Source: Fagopyrum homotropicum | Taxonomy: Eukaryota; Streptophyta; Magnoliopsida; Caryophyllales; Polygonaceae | Reading direction: 5' to 3' | Assembly: GCA_033239125.1 (NCBI GenBank) | Contig: BSWB01000008.1 | Location: 154,001 to 218,000, forward strand | Length of the DNA stretch: 64,000 bases | Shown here: positions 12,471 through 25,086 of the stretch, one piece after another | How positions within the stretch are numbered: the first letter of the stretch is position 1 | Layout: each line of letters opens with the position of its first letter | Position numbers and translations under genes: made by a program | The notes under the pieces: model-generated | What the model saw: the letters and a program-made list of their open reading frames with translations, nothing else | Database searches by the model: none | Told to the model about the DNA's origin: nothing

Positions 12471-12641
12471 CCTGAAAAACTTCTCTAAACAAAGGAGAAT
12501 GTTGCAACATTCTCGTGGAACACGAACATACGTTATTTGATTAAATATTTAGTTGAACATTTGAGCAATTGTTATTTGATTAAATGGTCGTGGATCCTTT
12601 TACTTTTGACCTGAAGACCCCTATCCAATTGAACCCCACAG

Positions 12642-13850
<1,209 letters not shown>

Positions 13851-13859
13851 GAATCTACG

Positions 13860-14858
13860 CTCGCATCTAAAACCCTAGCAAATTAGCAATCCCTTCGCCC
13901 AGCTTTACTCATCCGTATACGATTACAATCGGTATTCTGCTCTACTTGATGATGACGAGGTTGACAGCGATGGATTCCCCAATTCATATGTTTGGTGGTG
14001 GATTTGACTAACGATAGTCTCCCTTCCGGTAATTTTGTACTCTTTCGGTTGGCTTCATCTTCCTTAGTTTTATCCTAAAATCTCATCATTTGGGCATCTG
14101 CGTCTTCTTTTTATCTTGCCGATTTTTCTCATGGATTTGTGGCTCTTTATTTTTTTCAATATTTACTGATGGAGTATTTTCTTTTTCTTTGGTCCCTCTG
14201 TTTCGGGGTATAATATGCTTCTTTGTGGGGCATGCTCATCATGGTCGCCATTTCTTTAATTCTAATTTATACTGGGCTTATGAAATATTTTATTTTTTTT
14301 CCTAGGGATTGATTTTATTTAATTTGGGTATCTCTGTGCCATTGTCCAGGCGTCTACGGAAGGTGGGTATTGACTTTTGTGGAGTTTTCAAGTTCAGGGA
14401 AAGGGTTGGTTATTCTTTTACTTTGCCCTCTTTGAAGAGCTCTTTGCTTCCTAAAGCTCTCATGGGGTCAGGTTTGGCTTATTATTCAAACTCTGTCGAT
14501 TCAAAAATCTGATTTTCTAGTATCTGTTTCTGTTGTTTCCGTATTTTTCTCCAGTTTTGAGAGCTCTACTTTACGAGTTTGTAAATTGATTTGTTTAGGC
14601 TAGGTTTTCATTGTTCTGGGCATAGTAATGGTTTAAATTAGATACCTTTTAGCACAGATGTGTTGATGGGTTTTGAGGAATTTTGGATAAGGGGCCGTGT
14701 GTGTGATGGGCAACAACAATCGATTCATTCAGTAAAAGGTTCAGCTTTTGATCCCTTCTTCTATTCTGAAGAGGAAGGTGGAAAAGCAGAAGAAGAATAT
14801 TCCTGCAACTGATTTCTTAGTGTAAGGTTGTGATCTTGTGAATTCAAAGGGAAGGCCA
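13860..14858 (+). promoter_or_regulatory. Kinase 5' UTR, probably with an intron
   Basis: An AAAACCCTAG telo-box-like word (13868) is common near plant transcription starts. A GC-balanced stretch to about 14030 is followed by a CCTTCCG|GTAATTTTG donor-like site and a T-rich region ending in a CCATTGTCCAG acceptor-like site (about 14350), suggesting a 5' UTR intron. The coding start at 14859 follows directly in the second leader part. Confidence 0.4.
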
Positions 14859-17800
14859 ATGGATGAGGAGACTAGTAGTAGTTCATGGATTGGAAGGGCG
14901 AAGTTTTCTCAAACTATCTATTATAGATTCAACTCATCATCAAGTTTGGCCTCCATACCCTTGAACACTCAACCAAGGGAGTTTTCGAGGTCGAGCTTGC
15001 GGAGGACCCTAGAAGCCCCTTTTCCGGCCCGGAAGGTGGCACCAGTAATTTCCCAGATTGAACTCAATCCCTTAACAAACAGGCAGATATCTGTATCACC
15101 TCTCCCTCAACCTATAGCTGCAGAATCAGATGGGATTTCCCTACAACCGCCCTTTCGCTCCAAGAAATTTGCGCCTGCTAGTCCTCAGATTCAATACAAT
15201 CCCTTAACAAACAGGCAGAGATCTGTATCGCCTCTCCCACTAACTTTAGTTCCAGATACGTTTAAGGAAGCTCAAGTTCAGTCTGAAAAGCAGAGATCTG
15301 TGACGCCCCAGGCTCGAAGGAAAGAACTCCACAAGGGGATTGTTCGTAGGTTGCTTCCCCGAGATCCTCGTGAAGCTGATAAGCTGGCTTTGGCTAGCAA
15401 GTCGACGCCAAACTCCAGCCCTGCTAGACATGTTGCTGCATTGAATCTTGCTGATAAAAAGGGTCGAAAAGACTCTTCCTGGACTAAGTACTTTGATCAT
15501 GGAACGGGAAAAGTCACAGCCGTGGAAGCTGCTGATGAGCACATGGTTGACCTCTCTCAGTTGTTCCTTGGTCATCGGTTTGCGTATGGAGCCCATAGCA
15601 AGCTTTACCACGGAATCTATAAGGATGAGGCCGTTGCTGTTAAGATTATTACTGCACCTGATGATGACGAAAACGAGACACTAAAAGCACGATTAGAGAA
15701 GCAGTTCAGTAGGGAAGTCACTTCTCTCTGTCGACTTCACCATCCGAATGTAATAAAGGTAACATAATCACGGTTTAGAAATAAATAATTAGTTGTCAAA
15801 TGGAGCAAACTGCAAATCTTTTCTTCTGTATTTTGTTTCTCTCTAATGTTTTTATTTTTATGTTGGCCTCTATGATTCAGTTTGTGGCAGCATGCAGAAA
15901 GCCACCAGTCTTTTGCATAGTCACGGAATACTTGTCAGAGGGGTCCCTGCGATCATACCTACACAAGCTCCAGAACAAAAAAAGTCTTCCATTGAAAAAA
16001 TTAGTTGCTTTTGCTCTAGACATTGCCCGTGGAATGGAATACATACATTCTCAGGGTGTCATTCATAGGGACCTGAAGCCTGAAAATGTCCTCATCAATG
16101 AAGATTTCCATATGAAAATTGCTGATTTTGGAATATCTTGTGAGGAGGTAAACTGCGATCCTTTTGCTGATGATCCTGGTACTTACCGTTGGATGGCACC
16201 CGAAATGATAAAAGACAAGTTTTATGGACGGAAGGTTGATGTCTACAGCTTTGGGCTCATTCTTTGGGAAATGGTGTCAGGAGCCATCCCTTATGAGGAT
16301 ATGACTCCTATCCAAGCTGCCTATGCGGTTGTTAACAAGGTCTGATTCTTAATACCTCGTCTTCTTGCAAAATTCATTTCATGGCTGCGCAATATATATT
16401 GTTCTAGTTTCTTTTTCCTTCCATGCTGTTTAATTTAGTTCATATGTTTTGAAGATGTCCTTATATCAAGGATTCACCTATCATCGGATAAAAATAGGTG
16501 ATGCTATTTTTCACTTTTTGCTTTTTGAAATTTGCATGATAGCAGTGGTTGCAGACTCCTAAGTCTTCCATAAATTTTTCCTCCCCAAGTTCATCCTATG
16601 TTAAACACATATTCGTGCCCGTAACATCATAGTTTCTTGCTGTTCCTTTTGGGTAATTTCATAATGTGTCTTGAATCTTGATTCCAAAGACTGTAAAGTA
16701 AGTTTCTCTTAAATTTGGAAAGGGGTAAATTTCATTTAAGGTCTTTGAACTTTGAGAAAGGTAATAAACGGACAGGTCCTTCAACTTTTCTATGTTAATC
16801 ACAATCCCTGAGTTGTAGGATTTGTGTTATTTTGCACCCAATCTCATAATTCAGTGACTTTAATTGAAACAAAAGTAAGGATCTGCTTGCACCCTTCTAC
16901 TTCAGGACCATAAAGGGATTTAAACTAGACAATTTATGGTATGTGAACTATTGGGAAGTTACAAGTGTGTCCCTAAATTTTGTTTGGATTGGTGTCAAAT
17001 CTGATAGATCAGTGGCATTAACTAAGAACAAAATGACCGCAAGGACAGGTTTGTAACTTTTACTAAAATTCAAAATCGTAGAGTGATTTTACCCATTTGA
17101 AAAATGTAAGGCGGTTTCAATCTATCAATGCCAGCGATGAATAATTTATTTATTTCCATGTTCTGCCCCCTTATCAATATTTACTGTTTACATTTTCTTT
17201 CGGATGTCTGGAAAATAGATTGTTTTGTGCATAGGATATTGAACTGGTTTGGATGGCTAAACTTCAGGTAGCAATTTAGTACGCAAACTTATTTTAACCT
17301 TTATCAGAACATTAAAAGATGTTTACGATGTCTAGTGTGCCCTTCACACAGAATAATGTAATTTATAGAAGGTCAAGTATGTATTAGTAACAGGACTTTA
17401 AAATATTTCACTTGTTTTCTTAAAGTTTTAATTCAAGTAAAATGGGGCTGGGTGCTGCATTGTTAACAGACCATGAGAAAGGTTGGTCATGAGACATTGT
17501 ACATTCTACACTTATAATTTTGACATTTACATTATGGCAGAATATATTGGCATTTTTACGATACTCTTTTAAATTTGTTTATTTGTTGTATCATTATATC
17601 TGTATTTGCTTTATTTTTATTTTACAAATCATATTTGATTCAAAAAATTGTATATAGAATTCCCAAATCAGTGGGCTACTTCATGAATTTTCAGTTTACT
17701 GCAACTTTGATGTTAAAAATGATGTGATTGAACTTTAACAACCTATTTCTAAAAATTCTGAGCTTTTTGACAACTCTTAAACTGAAACAAGTTTGGTAGA

Positions 17801-18456
17801 TGTCTAGCATAATATTTTTTGTTGGATTTCTATACAACCAATTTAGTGTTCCTGTTCTTTGGATCTGCTTCATCTTTTTTTTTTTTTTTTTTTGTCATGC
17901 TGAACCAAACCCGCTTAGGATAGGTCAACAGAACTGTATAGAAACAAACAAGGAATGAGGAAATCACATTGAAAGATATGATATCTATTTCCACAAGTAA
18001 TTAAGACCGAGTTAGTCACCTTTGTTCCAAGTCTAGTTTATTATCTGTCTGCTAATTCATAGCTTGCATTCATCTTTTATATCTTGAATGAATCTGTCTC
18101 TTAAGAATCTGTCTCTTTAAAGATAGATGCTTGATTATATTCTACCATGAGATTTCTTGTTCTAACATAAGAGAGCATGGAAATTTCAGAATCTGAGACC
18201 TCCATTTCCAAAGGATTGCCCTCCTGCCATACGAGCTTTGATAGAACAGTGTTGGTCAACGCAAGCAGACAAGAGGCCTGAGTTTTGGCAGATTGTGAAA
18301 GTTATGGAGCAGTTGGAATCTTCGCTTGCTGTTGATGGGACACTGAAACTTGTAAAAAATATTACATTTGAAGATCATAAGAAGGGCCTTAATCACTGGA
18401 TCCAAAAGCTGAATACAACACAATCTTCGTCCATATTGAAGCCCAAGTTTAGTTAA
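14859..18456 (+). CDS. HT1/Raf-like serine/threonine protein kinase
   Basis: Soluble MAPKKK-like kinase of the plant Raf (group C, HT1-like) family, which phosphorylates Ser/Thr on cytosolic targets. Exons are 14859-15758, 15881-16339 and 18190-18456, all phase 0 with GT-AG introns, giving 541 residues. The N-terminal 225 or so residues are Ser/Arg/Pro-rich and low complexity, with two NPLTNRQ(I/R)SVSPLP repeats (about residues 70 and 118). The kinase domain starts near residue 235: ATP loop FAYGAHSKLYHG, VAVKII lysine, HRDLKPENV catalytic loop, DFGIS, and GTYRWMAPEM, a Raf-like signature. It ends with WSTQADKRPEFWQIVKVMEQ. The start ATG (MDEETSSSSWIGRAKFS) matches the family's usual N-terminus; an upstream in-frame GTG at 14838 is not a plausible start. 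Intron 2 is 1.85 kb. All catalytic residues are present, so the gene looks functional. Confidence 0.93.
16722..17100. mobile_element. Possible MITE in kinase intron 2
   Basis: A stretch opening GGGGTAAATTTCA and closing TGATTTTACCCA has inverted-repeat-like ends and reads like widespread plant intronic repeats (phrases such as GTCTTTGAACTTTG and GTGAACTATTGGGAAG). I cannot define a target duplication. Confidence 0.35.
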
Positions 18457-19492
18457 GTATCATTTTGATCTCACCTGAGTAGCGTTACTGGTCGCAATGT
18501 AATTAAATAGGCTTGTTTTTAAATGCCTGTTTGGATGTATGGCATTCATGTGTAAGCTGGAAGAGATTTGATGAGCACGTTTCGCTAGTTGATTGTTACT
18601 TTGTAGTGTTTATGATGAAACACAGATGATTGATGGCATATATGATTTGAATAATGTATGAAACATATATTGATCGACTTCTGGTTTGCATCTTTACTAC
18701 CTTCAGCACGACAAACGCTCCATACTTGGACACAATGTATATAAAGCTTTTCGAGTTCGTATTCGGTCTAGAGTTACCCAGTTTCTAGTTCTTCATCGTG
18801 TATATACTACTGTTTTCATGATACTGCCATTTTTGTTGAATCTGTAGGTAATATTTCGCTATGCATGGAAATCAAGCAATGATAGACATTATCAACTGCC
18901 AATGTTTCTCGTTTGATCTCCATCGCTGGTGTTCCTCTTTTACATCAAATCTAGTTAAGGACTTGACATCAAGAGATGAGTGGGGCTATGAATCAGAGAA
19001 TGACATCAGCAGCCTGACATCAGTACCATGACATCAGCAATATTATTTGCAGGAATCCCAACAAGAGCATTGCTGTAATCAAATTTAGGGCCCATCTGTT
19101 GGCCTGCAATTGGTTTCAGAAAGTTTGTAGAGCAAATCAAATCAAATCAAATTGACACAAAATGGAGCACAGTTAATTCGAATGGAAACGAACCAAAACT
19201 ACTTTAGATTCCAGTGTCCCACACACAATTCTCACTAAATAAACAAAATTATCATCAGCAACCTGACATCAGCAGCTTGACATCAGCAAATTCCAGTAGA
19301 GTAACATTTTTTATGTCTTCTCTATAAAGTGTACTCTTTCTACAGAAAAAAAAAGAGAGGCAAATTTACAGTCAGCTGTCTTGATCTGTAAATAGTGTAA
19401 TTCTTAGTTATTACCGTTTTTAGCTTCAATGCGTACACAAACAGGTTCTCAAATTTTGTCTGGTCTGAGTTTCCTTCAATCCAATTGATGGT
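18457..19492. other. Kinase 3' region and intergenic DNA with TGACATCAGC words
   Basis: The first 200 or so bases are probably 3' UTR. Two clusters (about 18965-19045 and 19255-19300) repeat the word GACATCAGCA at short, irregular spacing. No coding frame. Confidence 0.45.
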
Positions 19493-19695
19493 ACCGTGTG
19501 TACAGGAAATTTGAACGCATAATCTTTTAGTTGATACAATGTGAACATGGAATTTAAAATGCATGACCCCAATTGATACAGTATGAACAAGGAATTTGAA
19601 TGCGTGATCTCAATTAGTACAGTATGGACAAGGAACTTGAAGGCATGATCTCGATTGATACAACACGAACAGGGAATTTAATGCATGGTCTCTGG
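19493..19695 (+). repeat. 41 bp minisatellite, about five copies
   Basis: Diverged head-to-tail units of about 41 bp, each with ATTGATACAGTATGAACAAG followed by GAATTTGAATGCGTGATCTC or close variants. The first copy is partial. Not coding. Confidence 0.8.
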
Positions 19696-20207
19696 CTATG
19701 GATTTTTCACAATGTTCACTAGTTCATTTGGCTTTGTACTTGATGAACTAATGTCTTTTTCTTTTCTAAATTTTTTCAGTTTTTTTTTTCTAACCAATAT
19801 TTTTTGGTTCAAAAATTTTGTACATTTAGTTTAAATTTTTATTCCATTAATTTAAATTGTATTGTACTAGTTGTTCATATATTTTTAATAATTTTTTTTC
19901 CATAAGTTTAAAATAATGCATACTAATAATATAAAATGCTTGAACTAAAAGTATAAAATTTTAAAATTAAAAAATATTATTATAAAAGTGTACTAATAAC
20001 TATAATTATAACAATTTGAACTTTTATAACATTAGTTCAAAATTTGGGTCACGTTAGTTCAAACATGGTGTTTTATTAATGTACATTAATCATATCTGGT
20101 TATTTGGTTTGATAGAAAATACTAAAATTATTCTATTATATAAATTGAGATCAATATACATGAATTTTATAATTTTATCTTAATTAAGAGAAGAAAAACT
20201 AAAATCC
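19696..20207. other. AT-rich intergenic DNA
   Basis: Very AT-rich; no gene or terminal repeat recognised. Confidence 0.4.
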
Positions 20208-20209
20208 TA

Positions 20210-21269
20210 TTCCCTCCATTCATAAATAATTGTCGTTTTAGCATTTTGCACACTTATTAAGAAGACTATGAAATATACCATTTTACCCCTAATTATTCAT
20301 TTGCTATTTACTTTATTGAAAATCACAAATAAGTAATCACAACTAAGTATTTGCTATTTACTTTATTGAAAATCACAAATAAGTAATCACAGCTAGGTAA
20401 ATGTTCAGGTACGGCCCATATATTGCGGTACGGTCGTACGGGCGACATGTGTCCCGAAAACAAAAAAAAAATTAAAAAAAAAAAAAATTTTAAAATTTTT
20501 TTTTTCTTTTCTGAAACGATATATATTTTTTTTTCCGGAACCGAATGAAAATTTGTTTGAACTACCATGTTATAATTTATGCACTATTCTCCTATAAACT
20601 TTGAACTATTCCCATATAATCCATGAACTATTACTTTTTAATATAATCCATGAATTATTCTATTATAATTCATGAACTATCCCATAATAAGTTTTGAACT
20701 ATTACTTTCACTCCTTTATAAATTTTTGCACTTTAAACTATTCTATTATAATTCATGAACTATTCTATTATAATTCATGAACTATCTCATAATAAATTTT
20801 GAACTATTACTTATAAATTTTGCACTATGAACTATTCTATTATAATTCATGAACTATCCTTTTATAAGTTATGAACTATTACTTAATAAGTTTTGAACTA
20901 TTACTTTCATTCCTTTATAAATTTTGCACTATGAACTATTCTATTGTAATTCATGAAGTATCCTTTTATAAGTTATGAACTATTCCATAATAAGTTTTGA
21001 ACTATTACTTTTACTCGTTTTAAAAAAAAATAAAAAAAATAAACTCGTTCTTAAAAAAAAAAAAAAATTTTGGGACACGTGTCGGCCGTACGGACGGCCG
21101 CACGGCCGTACCGGAATAATGGGCCTTACTTGAACACTTTCCCATCACAACTAAGTATTAATGATTAGAATGGTAAACGTGTAAAGTGAGGGACAAAATA
21201 GTTAAAATGACAATTATTTTTTAACAAAAGTATAAGGCTAAAACGACAATTATTTATGAATGGAGGGAG
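20210..21269. mobile_element. Stowaway-like MITE with TA target duplication
   Basis: Terminal inverted repeats of over 30 bp: TCCCTCCATTCATAAATAAT at the left and its complement ending ATGAATGGAGGGAG at the right, flanked by TA (20208-20209 and 21270-21271). This is the CTCCCTCC-type end of Tc1/Mariner Stowaway MITEs. At 1060 bp it is long for the class because another inverted-repeat element and a 51 bp duplication lie inside it. No transposase. Confidence 0.8.
20399..21143. mobile_element. Inverted-repeat element nested in the MITE
   Basis: Ends are imperfect inverted repeats of about 60 bp: TGTTCAGGTACGGCCCA at the left and the complement of TGGGCCTTACTTGAACA at the right, both continuing through CGGTACGG...CGTACGG...GACACGTGTCCC. 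The interior is an AT-rich array of ATTCATGAACTATTC-type words between poly-A/T blocks. It codes for nothing. Class undetermined (MULE- or hAT-like foldback). Confidence 0.6.
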
Positions 21270-21849
21270 TATTCCGTAATAGTAAGATGATATGTGGTAA
21301 ATGGTAGTTCTAAAATGAAATTATTAACCCAATCAACTATTCAAGCTATATACTAAAATAGGGTCTGAAGTCGACACTTGGCGTAACAACGTGCATCAAC
21401 GTCATTCAAATCCTATGTGTCGGCCATTTGTGAAGTCACCTCATCATATTCTCATGTTGATAGCATCAAAACATGTATTTTCTACCCACTTATTCATGGC
21501 GTTTTACACATCTTTTGGCTATATATATATAGGATATAGATCATATGAGAACATGCCTTATCGTGTAATCATGAAAACAGATCAAAGCCATCCAATTTAG
21601 TAAATTCAATGACCTAGATTAACGATGGAGTTTGTAAAACAAGAAAATCAATTAATAAAAAAACCATAAACACTCTCACAAAAGGAGTACACACTCTCTA
21701 TTAATTCTTTTTAAAATTATCCTTATAATCTTGTATCATAGAAAATAGTTTGTTAGAAGAGATTTACAAGATAACTCCCTCTCTCATCTCTCTTATTCGT
21801 TCCAACGTCATTCTCCTTTCTACACCATTCGTTCCAACGTCAAACCAAC

Positions 21850-22140
21850 CGGAATTATAGTTACGAAAGTGCCATATCGTTTTATATATTATTCGTAGTT
21901 ATTATTAGTTTTATTACGAAGGTGTCATATCGTTCAATATATTATTCGTAGTTATTATTGGTTGAATGGATTATTCGTAGTTATTATTAGTAGATATGAG
22001 TTGTTGGTTGAATGAATTATTCGTAGTTATTATTTGTTTTGTTATGAAGATGTCATATCGTTTAATATATTATTCCTAGTTATTAAAAGTGATTGCAATT
22101 TGGTCAATACTATCATTGTAGTGCATTGTTCGTAATTAGT
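21850..22140 (+). repeat. ATTATTCGTAGTTATTATT repeats
   Basis: At least five diverged copies of ATTATTCGTAGTTATTATT, interspersed with TACGAAGGTGTCATATCGTT copies. Related ATTATTCGTAATTATTAACT words recur at about 22950-23110 on the other side of the small hypothetical frame. Confidence 0.65.
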
Positions 22141-22432
22141 AGAATTATAGTTAACGATGGGTTTTATGGTTTGTAATATGTTGATTTTAACAACCACTAG
22201 TTACGAATACTATGTTTGTTTTGTACAAATTTCACTATACATTTTCAAACTAAATGCAAATATTATAGTAGCATTTACAAAATAGACATAAACATAATAA
22301 ATTCAACTATTTTCCCAAAAAACATAAACATAGCTAAAGTTGAAGAATCCAAAATACTAATAGTAGAGGCTTATCAGTCAAGGAAGTTTATCTACACACT
22401 CATCATCCTCGTCCATATTCGATGTCCACTCG

Positions 22433-22645
22433 TCAATCTAATGAGCACCCATCACAAACGAACCTTCTTCGTGTATTTTTATCATTAAGTTGTCCCTGTA
22501 AACTTTCTTTCTTTCTTCCCGATGACTTTTTACGAACTGATCCACCTATCGGATCATGTTTCTTTTTGGATATGACCTCTATGTCGAGTTGTTCGTCAAC
22601 AACCTTTTTTCCTGACAGATCAATAAAACACAACATAGATTTCAT
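22433..22645 (-). pseudogene. Unrecognised basic-protein fragment
   Basis: A 70-codon minus-strand frame, Lys/Arg-rich, with KKHDPIGGSVRKKSSGRKKE and a closing RRRFVCDGCSLD. A CTGTCAG acceptor-like site at its left end in reading sense suggests it is an exon starting at GKKVVDEQ. The basic Gly/Ser tail plus Cys residues recall C-termini of MULE-derived FAR1-type proteins, but I do not recognise it firmly. It lies inside the gene-capturing segment. Confidence 0.3.
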
Positions 22646-23115
22646 TATACAACACTATAAGTACCAACAGACCAACTTAATATCAAATGTCATTTACCTA
22701 CATATTGTATTCATACATATAATATGTAAACACAATCATTATTCATATTTAGTACCCATTTGTCAAATCCAATATGCACCCTAAAGCCACATTATTCAAA
22801 ATTATCTTAAGACCATGAAAAAACATTACTAATTATGGATCATATTTACAAGCTTATCATGTAAATCATAATACTTGCAGCATCAACATTATTCATAATT
22901 ACAACTACTATTTCCTCAATAACTATCATTACCATTAGTTTATGATAACAATGAATTATTCGTAATTATTAACTTAAAACCTATCATATTCAAACGATTC
23001 AAACCAACATTATTCCTAATTACTCCGTCTTTTTCATATCGAATACACATTATGTCTCAACATGCTTATATCGCAAATTATTCACAACTATTATTCGTAA
23101 TTATTAACTTAAAAC

Positions 23116-23640
23116 CTGCAAGCAGAATGCAATCGTGGCCGAGCACGTGTCTGTCGTCTTCAACGACTTTTCCAGCGCCGTCCCCTCCGACACAACCGAC
23201 AACAGCATGTATGCGAGCACCTACTCAAACGCAGGGTTTTAGAGTAACCAATTGAATTTCAAAATTCTGCTTTTCTAGGGTTTGGGATGAGAAATTACCT
23301 GATCGTGGCCGAAGTCGAACCAAAATTGGATGAATTCAGGAAGGAGAGTGGTGCCTCTAGTGATCTCCCAAATTGAAGCCACTATTTCGAATAGAGAGTA
23401 GAGAGCGACAATGGCCCCAACTGCAAGCACAAATCTGTTTCCAAACCAAATATTTCACTTTCCCTGAACTTGTAACATTGTGCGAAAACTCATCGTGAGA
23501 AAATTGACCTGAAAGCATCGAAGTCGTACCAATGGAGGGAGTCGGAATCGTGATCGCAGGAGGAGTGGGAGTTGCCTCGACGCCGCTGAACCTGCACCCT
23601 AGAAATCGCCGGTTGTTTCTCCAGAACCTAGAAATCGCAG
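23116..23640 (-). pseudogene. CASP-like (CASPL4-type) gene fragment with introns
   Basis: CASP-like proteins are small four-helix membrane proteins of the plasma membrane. On the minus strand one exon ends at 23299 and reads VLAVGAIVALYSLFEIVASI then EITRGTTLLPEFIQFWFDFG and HDQ, with a GTAATT donor; this is a transmembrane segment and the following extracellular loop. After a short intron, exon 23116-23220 (acceptor TTGAGTAG) reads VLAYMLLSVVSEGTALEKSL then KTTDTCSATIAFCLQ, ending in a GT donor. An upstream GC-rich exon (about 23500-23640) has N-terminal-like Ser/Arg-rich sequence. The last helix is missing: sequence left of 23116 is repeat. So the gene is truncated at the 3' end and lies within a transposon-like segment. 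Confidence 0.65.
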
Positions 23641-23824
23641 TATATCGGAGAGAGAGAGAGAGAGTAGGGGTGCAGTTTGTTTCTGAATATTAGGGCGCGT
23701 GAGTGGTGTTTTATTTATCTAATAATAATGATATCTACCCTAAATCTCGACCCTTAATACTCACCATCCGACGGTCTAAGATTGTTCTCATGATACACAA
23801 TAAGGATTGTTTTCATGTGAACCG

Positions 23825-23825
<1 letters not shown>

Positions 23826-23900
<75 letters not shown>
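23826..23900. repeat. (AT)n microsatellite
   Basis: About 37 AT units, directly at the right edge of the gene-capturing segment. Confidence 0.95.
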
Positions 23901-23902
<2 letters not shown>

Positions 23903-24110
23903 TTATAACGTAGAATGCGTTGATATTATGTTTTGGTGTCTACTTCCGGTTATTTCATATTCCACGTTTTCAAGGCTCGTTATGAAGTATATATCAACCA
24001 AATTCACTCAAGGATGCTTATAAGTTTGATCTTTCCTAAAGTCATAGATCACAAGGATACTATCTCATACGACTAAGGATTGATTGTTCAAGAAGCTCAA
24101 AGACCACTAT

Positions 24111-24605
24111 GGATTGGAGCCAAAAACTTACTTACTATGGAGCATAAAATCACACAAGATGGCCTTTCCAAACAATTTGGAACAACAGAAGCAACGCTCA
24201 CCATACGGGCAACCATACGACCACCATGACCATTTGCTTGGTTGCCCCATAAGGCGTTTGGATCAGGCCAACTCAAATAAAGTTCGGTCCAAGACATCAC
24301 AAAGAGGTAGGCCCAAACGGCCACCCCATGGGCACCAAACGGTCATATACCAGCCGTTTGGAGCCAAGAACTTCCTTACTATGGAGCATAAAATCACACA
24401 AGATGGGCTCTCCAAACAAGTTTGTACAACAAGCGAAACACCCCACCATACGGGCAGCCATACGGCCACCATAACCGTTTGCTTGGCCGTCACATAAGGC
24501 GTTTGGATCAACCCCACTCAAGTAAATTTTGTTCCAAGACATCACAAAGAGGAAGGCCTAGATGAACACCCCACATGCAGCAAAAGGTCAAATACCGGCT
24601 ATTTG
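24111..24605 (+). repeat. Tandem duplication of a ~245 bp unit
   Basis: Two head-to-tail units, starting TTGGAGCCAAAAACTTACTT (24113) and TTGGAGCCAAGAACTTCCTT (24357). Each holds TATGGAGCATAAAATCACAC, CATACGG repeats, AAGGCGTTTGGATCA and CAAGACATCACAAAGAGG. The units differ at scattered sites and small indels. The frames over them are open by chance. Confidence 0.85.
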
Positions 24606-25086
24606 GTTGGCCGGCGTGACCTAATTTTCTAGGTTTACGATGGGATTTTTTGTATCTGATTTAGCCCGAGTTTTATCCTATATGTACCCCTTAGATCTCT
24701 AGGGTTAGATATCTCATCCCATCTTATATACAACCTCCTATCATCTTATTTGAGATCATCTGATCTCTTGTCATATTATTCAAAGACAAGTTGTAAGGGT
24801 TTTTATTGATGTGTTAAAGGTTAGACTTATTTTGTTATTATTTTGCTTTGAGTTTCATTATATGTAAAGATTTTTCCTTTCATCTGATTACTCTCCCTCC
24901 TCTATGTTTGGCTAAGTCTCATTCGATCTAAGGGTACGTTGAAACCTATGATAGATCGATGGTGATTGTTTACGTAAATTATTGAATTGATGTTAGCAAG
25001 TTTTATGTTTCTTTTAAAAGTATTTCACTCCACCTTTTAATTAACTTCGAAAGAAGTGATGTTTTTAGTTGGTTTAGATAAAACAA
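24606..25086 (+). repeat. LTR-like sequence downstream of the duplication
   Basis: Contains a TCTTATATACAACC TATA-like box (about 24723) and a following leader-like stretch, as in a plant LTR U3-R region. With the duplicated units upstream it may be one LTR truncated at 25086, where the family III pol tail begins. No matching second copy in the window. Confidence 0.35.

Larger units (their letters stand above)
21520..23827. mobile_element. Inverted-repeat-bounded segment with captured gene exons
   Basis: The left end (from an ATATATATATAGG run, then GATCATATGAGAACATGCC) and the complement of the right end (ATATATTACGGTTCACATGA, then AAACAATCCTTATTGTG) share a diverged inverted repeat of about 50-60 bp containing CCTTAT.GTGTA and CATGA(G/A)AAC words. 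Between them lie ATTATTCGTAGTTATTATT repeats, a small hypothetical frame and exons of a CASP-like gene. This is the architecture of a gene-capturing MULE or Helitron; the class is not settled. Confidence 0.5.

Noticed and set aside
15246..15611. 121-codon minus-strand frame
   Set aside because: Antisense shadow of kinase exon 1.
22433..22645. A FAR1/MULE transposase C-terminus
   Set aside because: Only basic composition and two Cys residues support it; no diagnostic motif seen.
21520..23827. A definite Helitron call
   Set aside because: The ATATATAGG...ATGAGAAC start resembles plant Helitron 5' ends, but no CTRR end with hairpin was found and the ends form an inverted repeat.
24084..24545. 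Overlapping frames on both strands of the duplicated region
   Set aside because: Chance openness of a GC-richer tandem repeat; no family resemblance.
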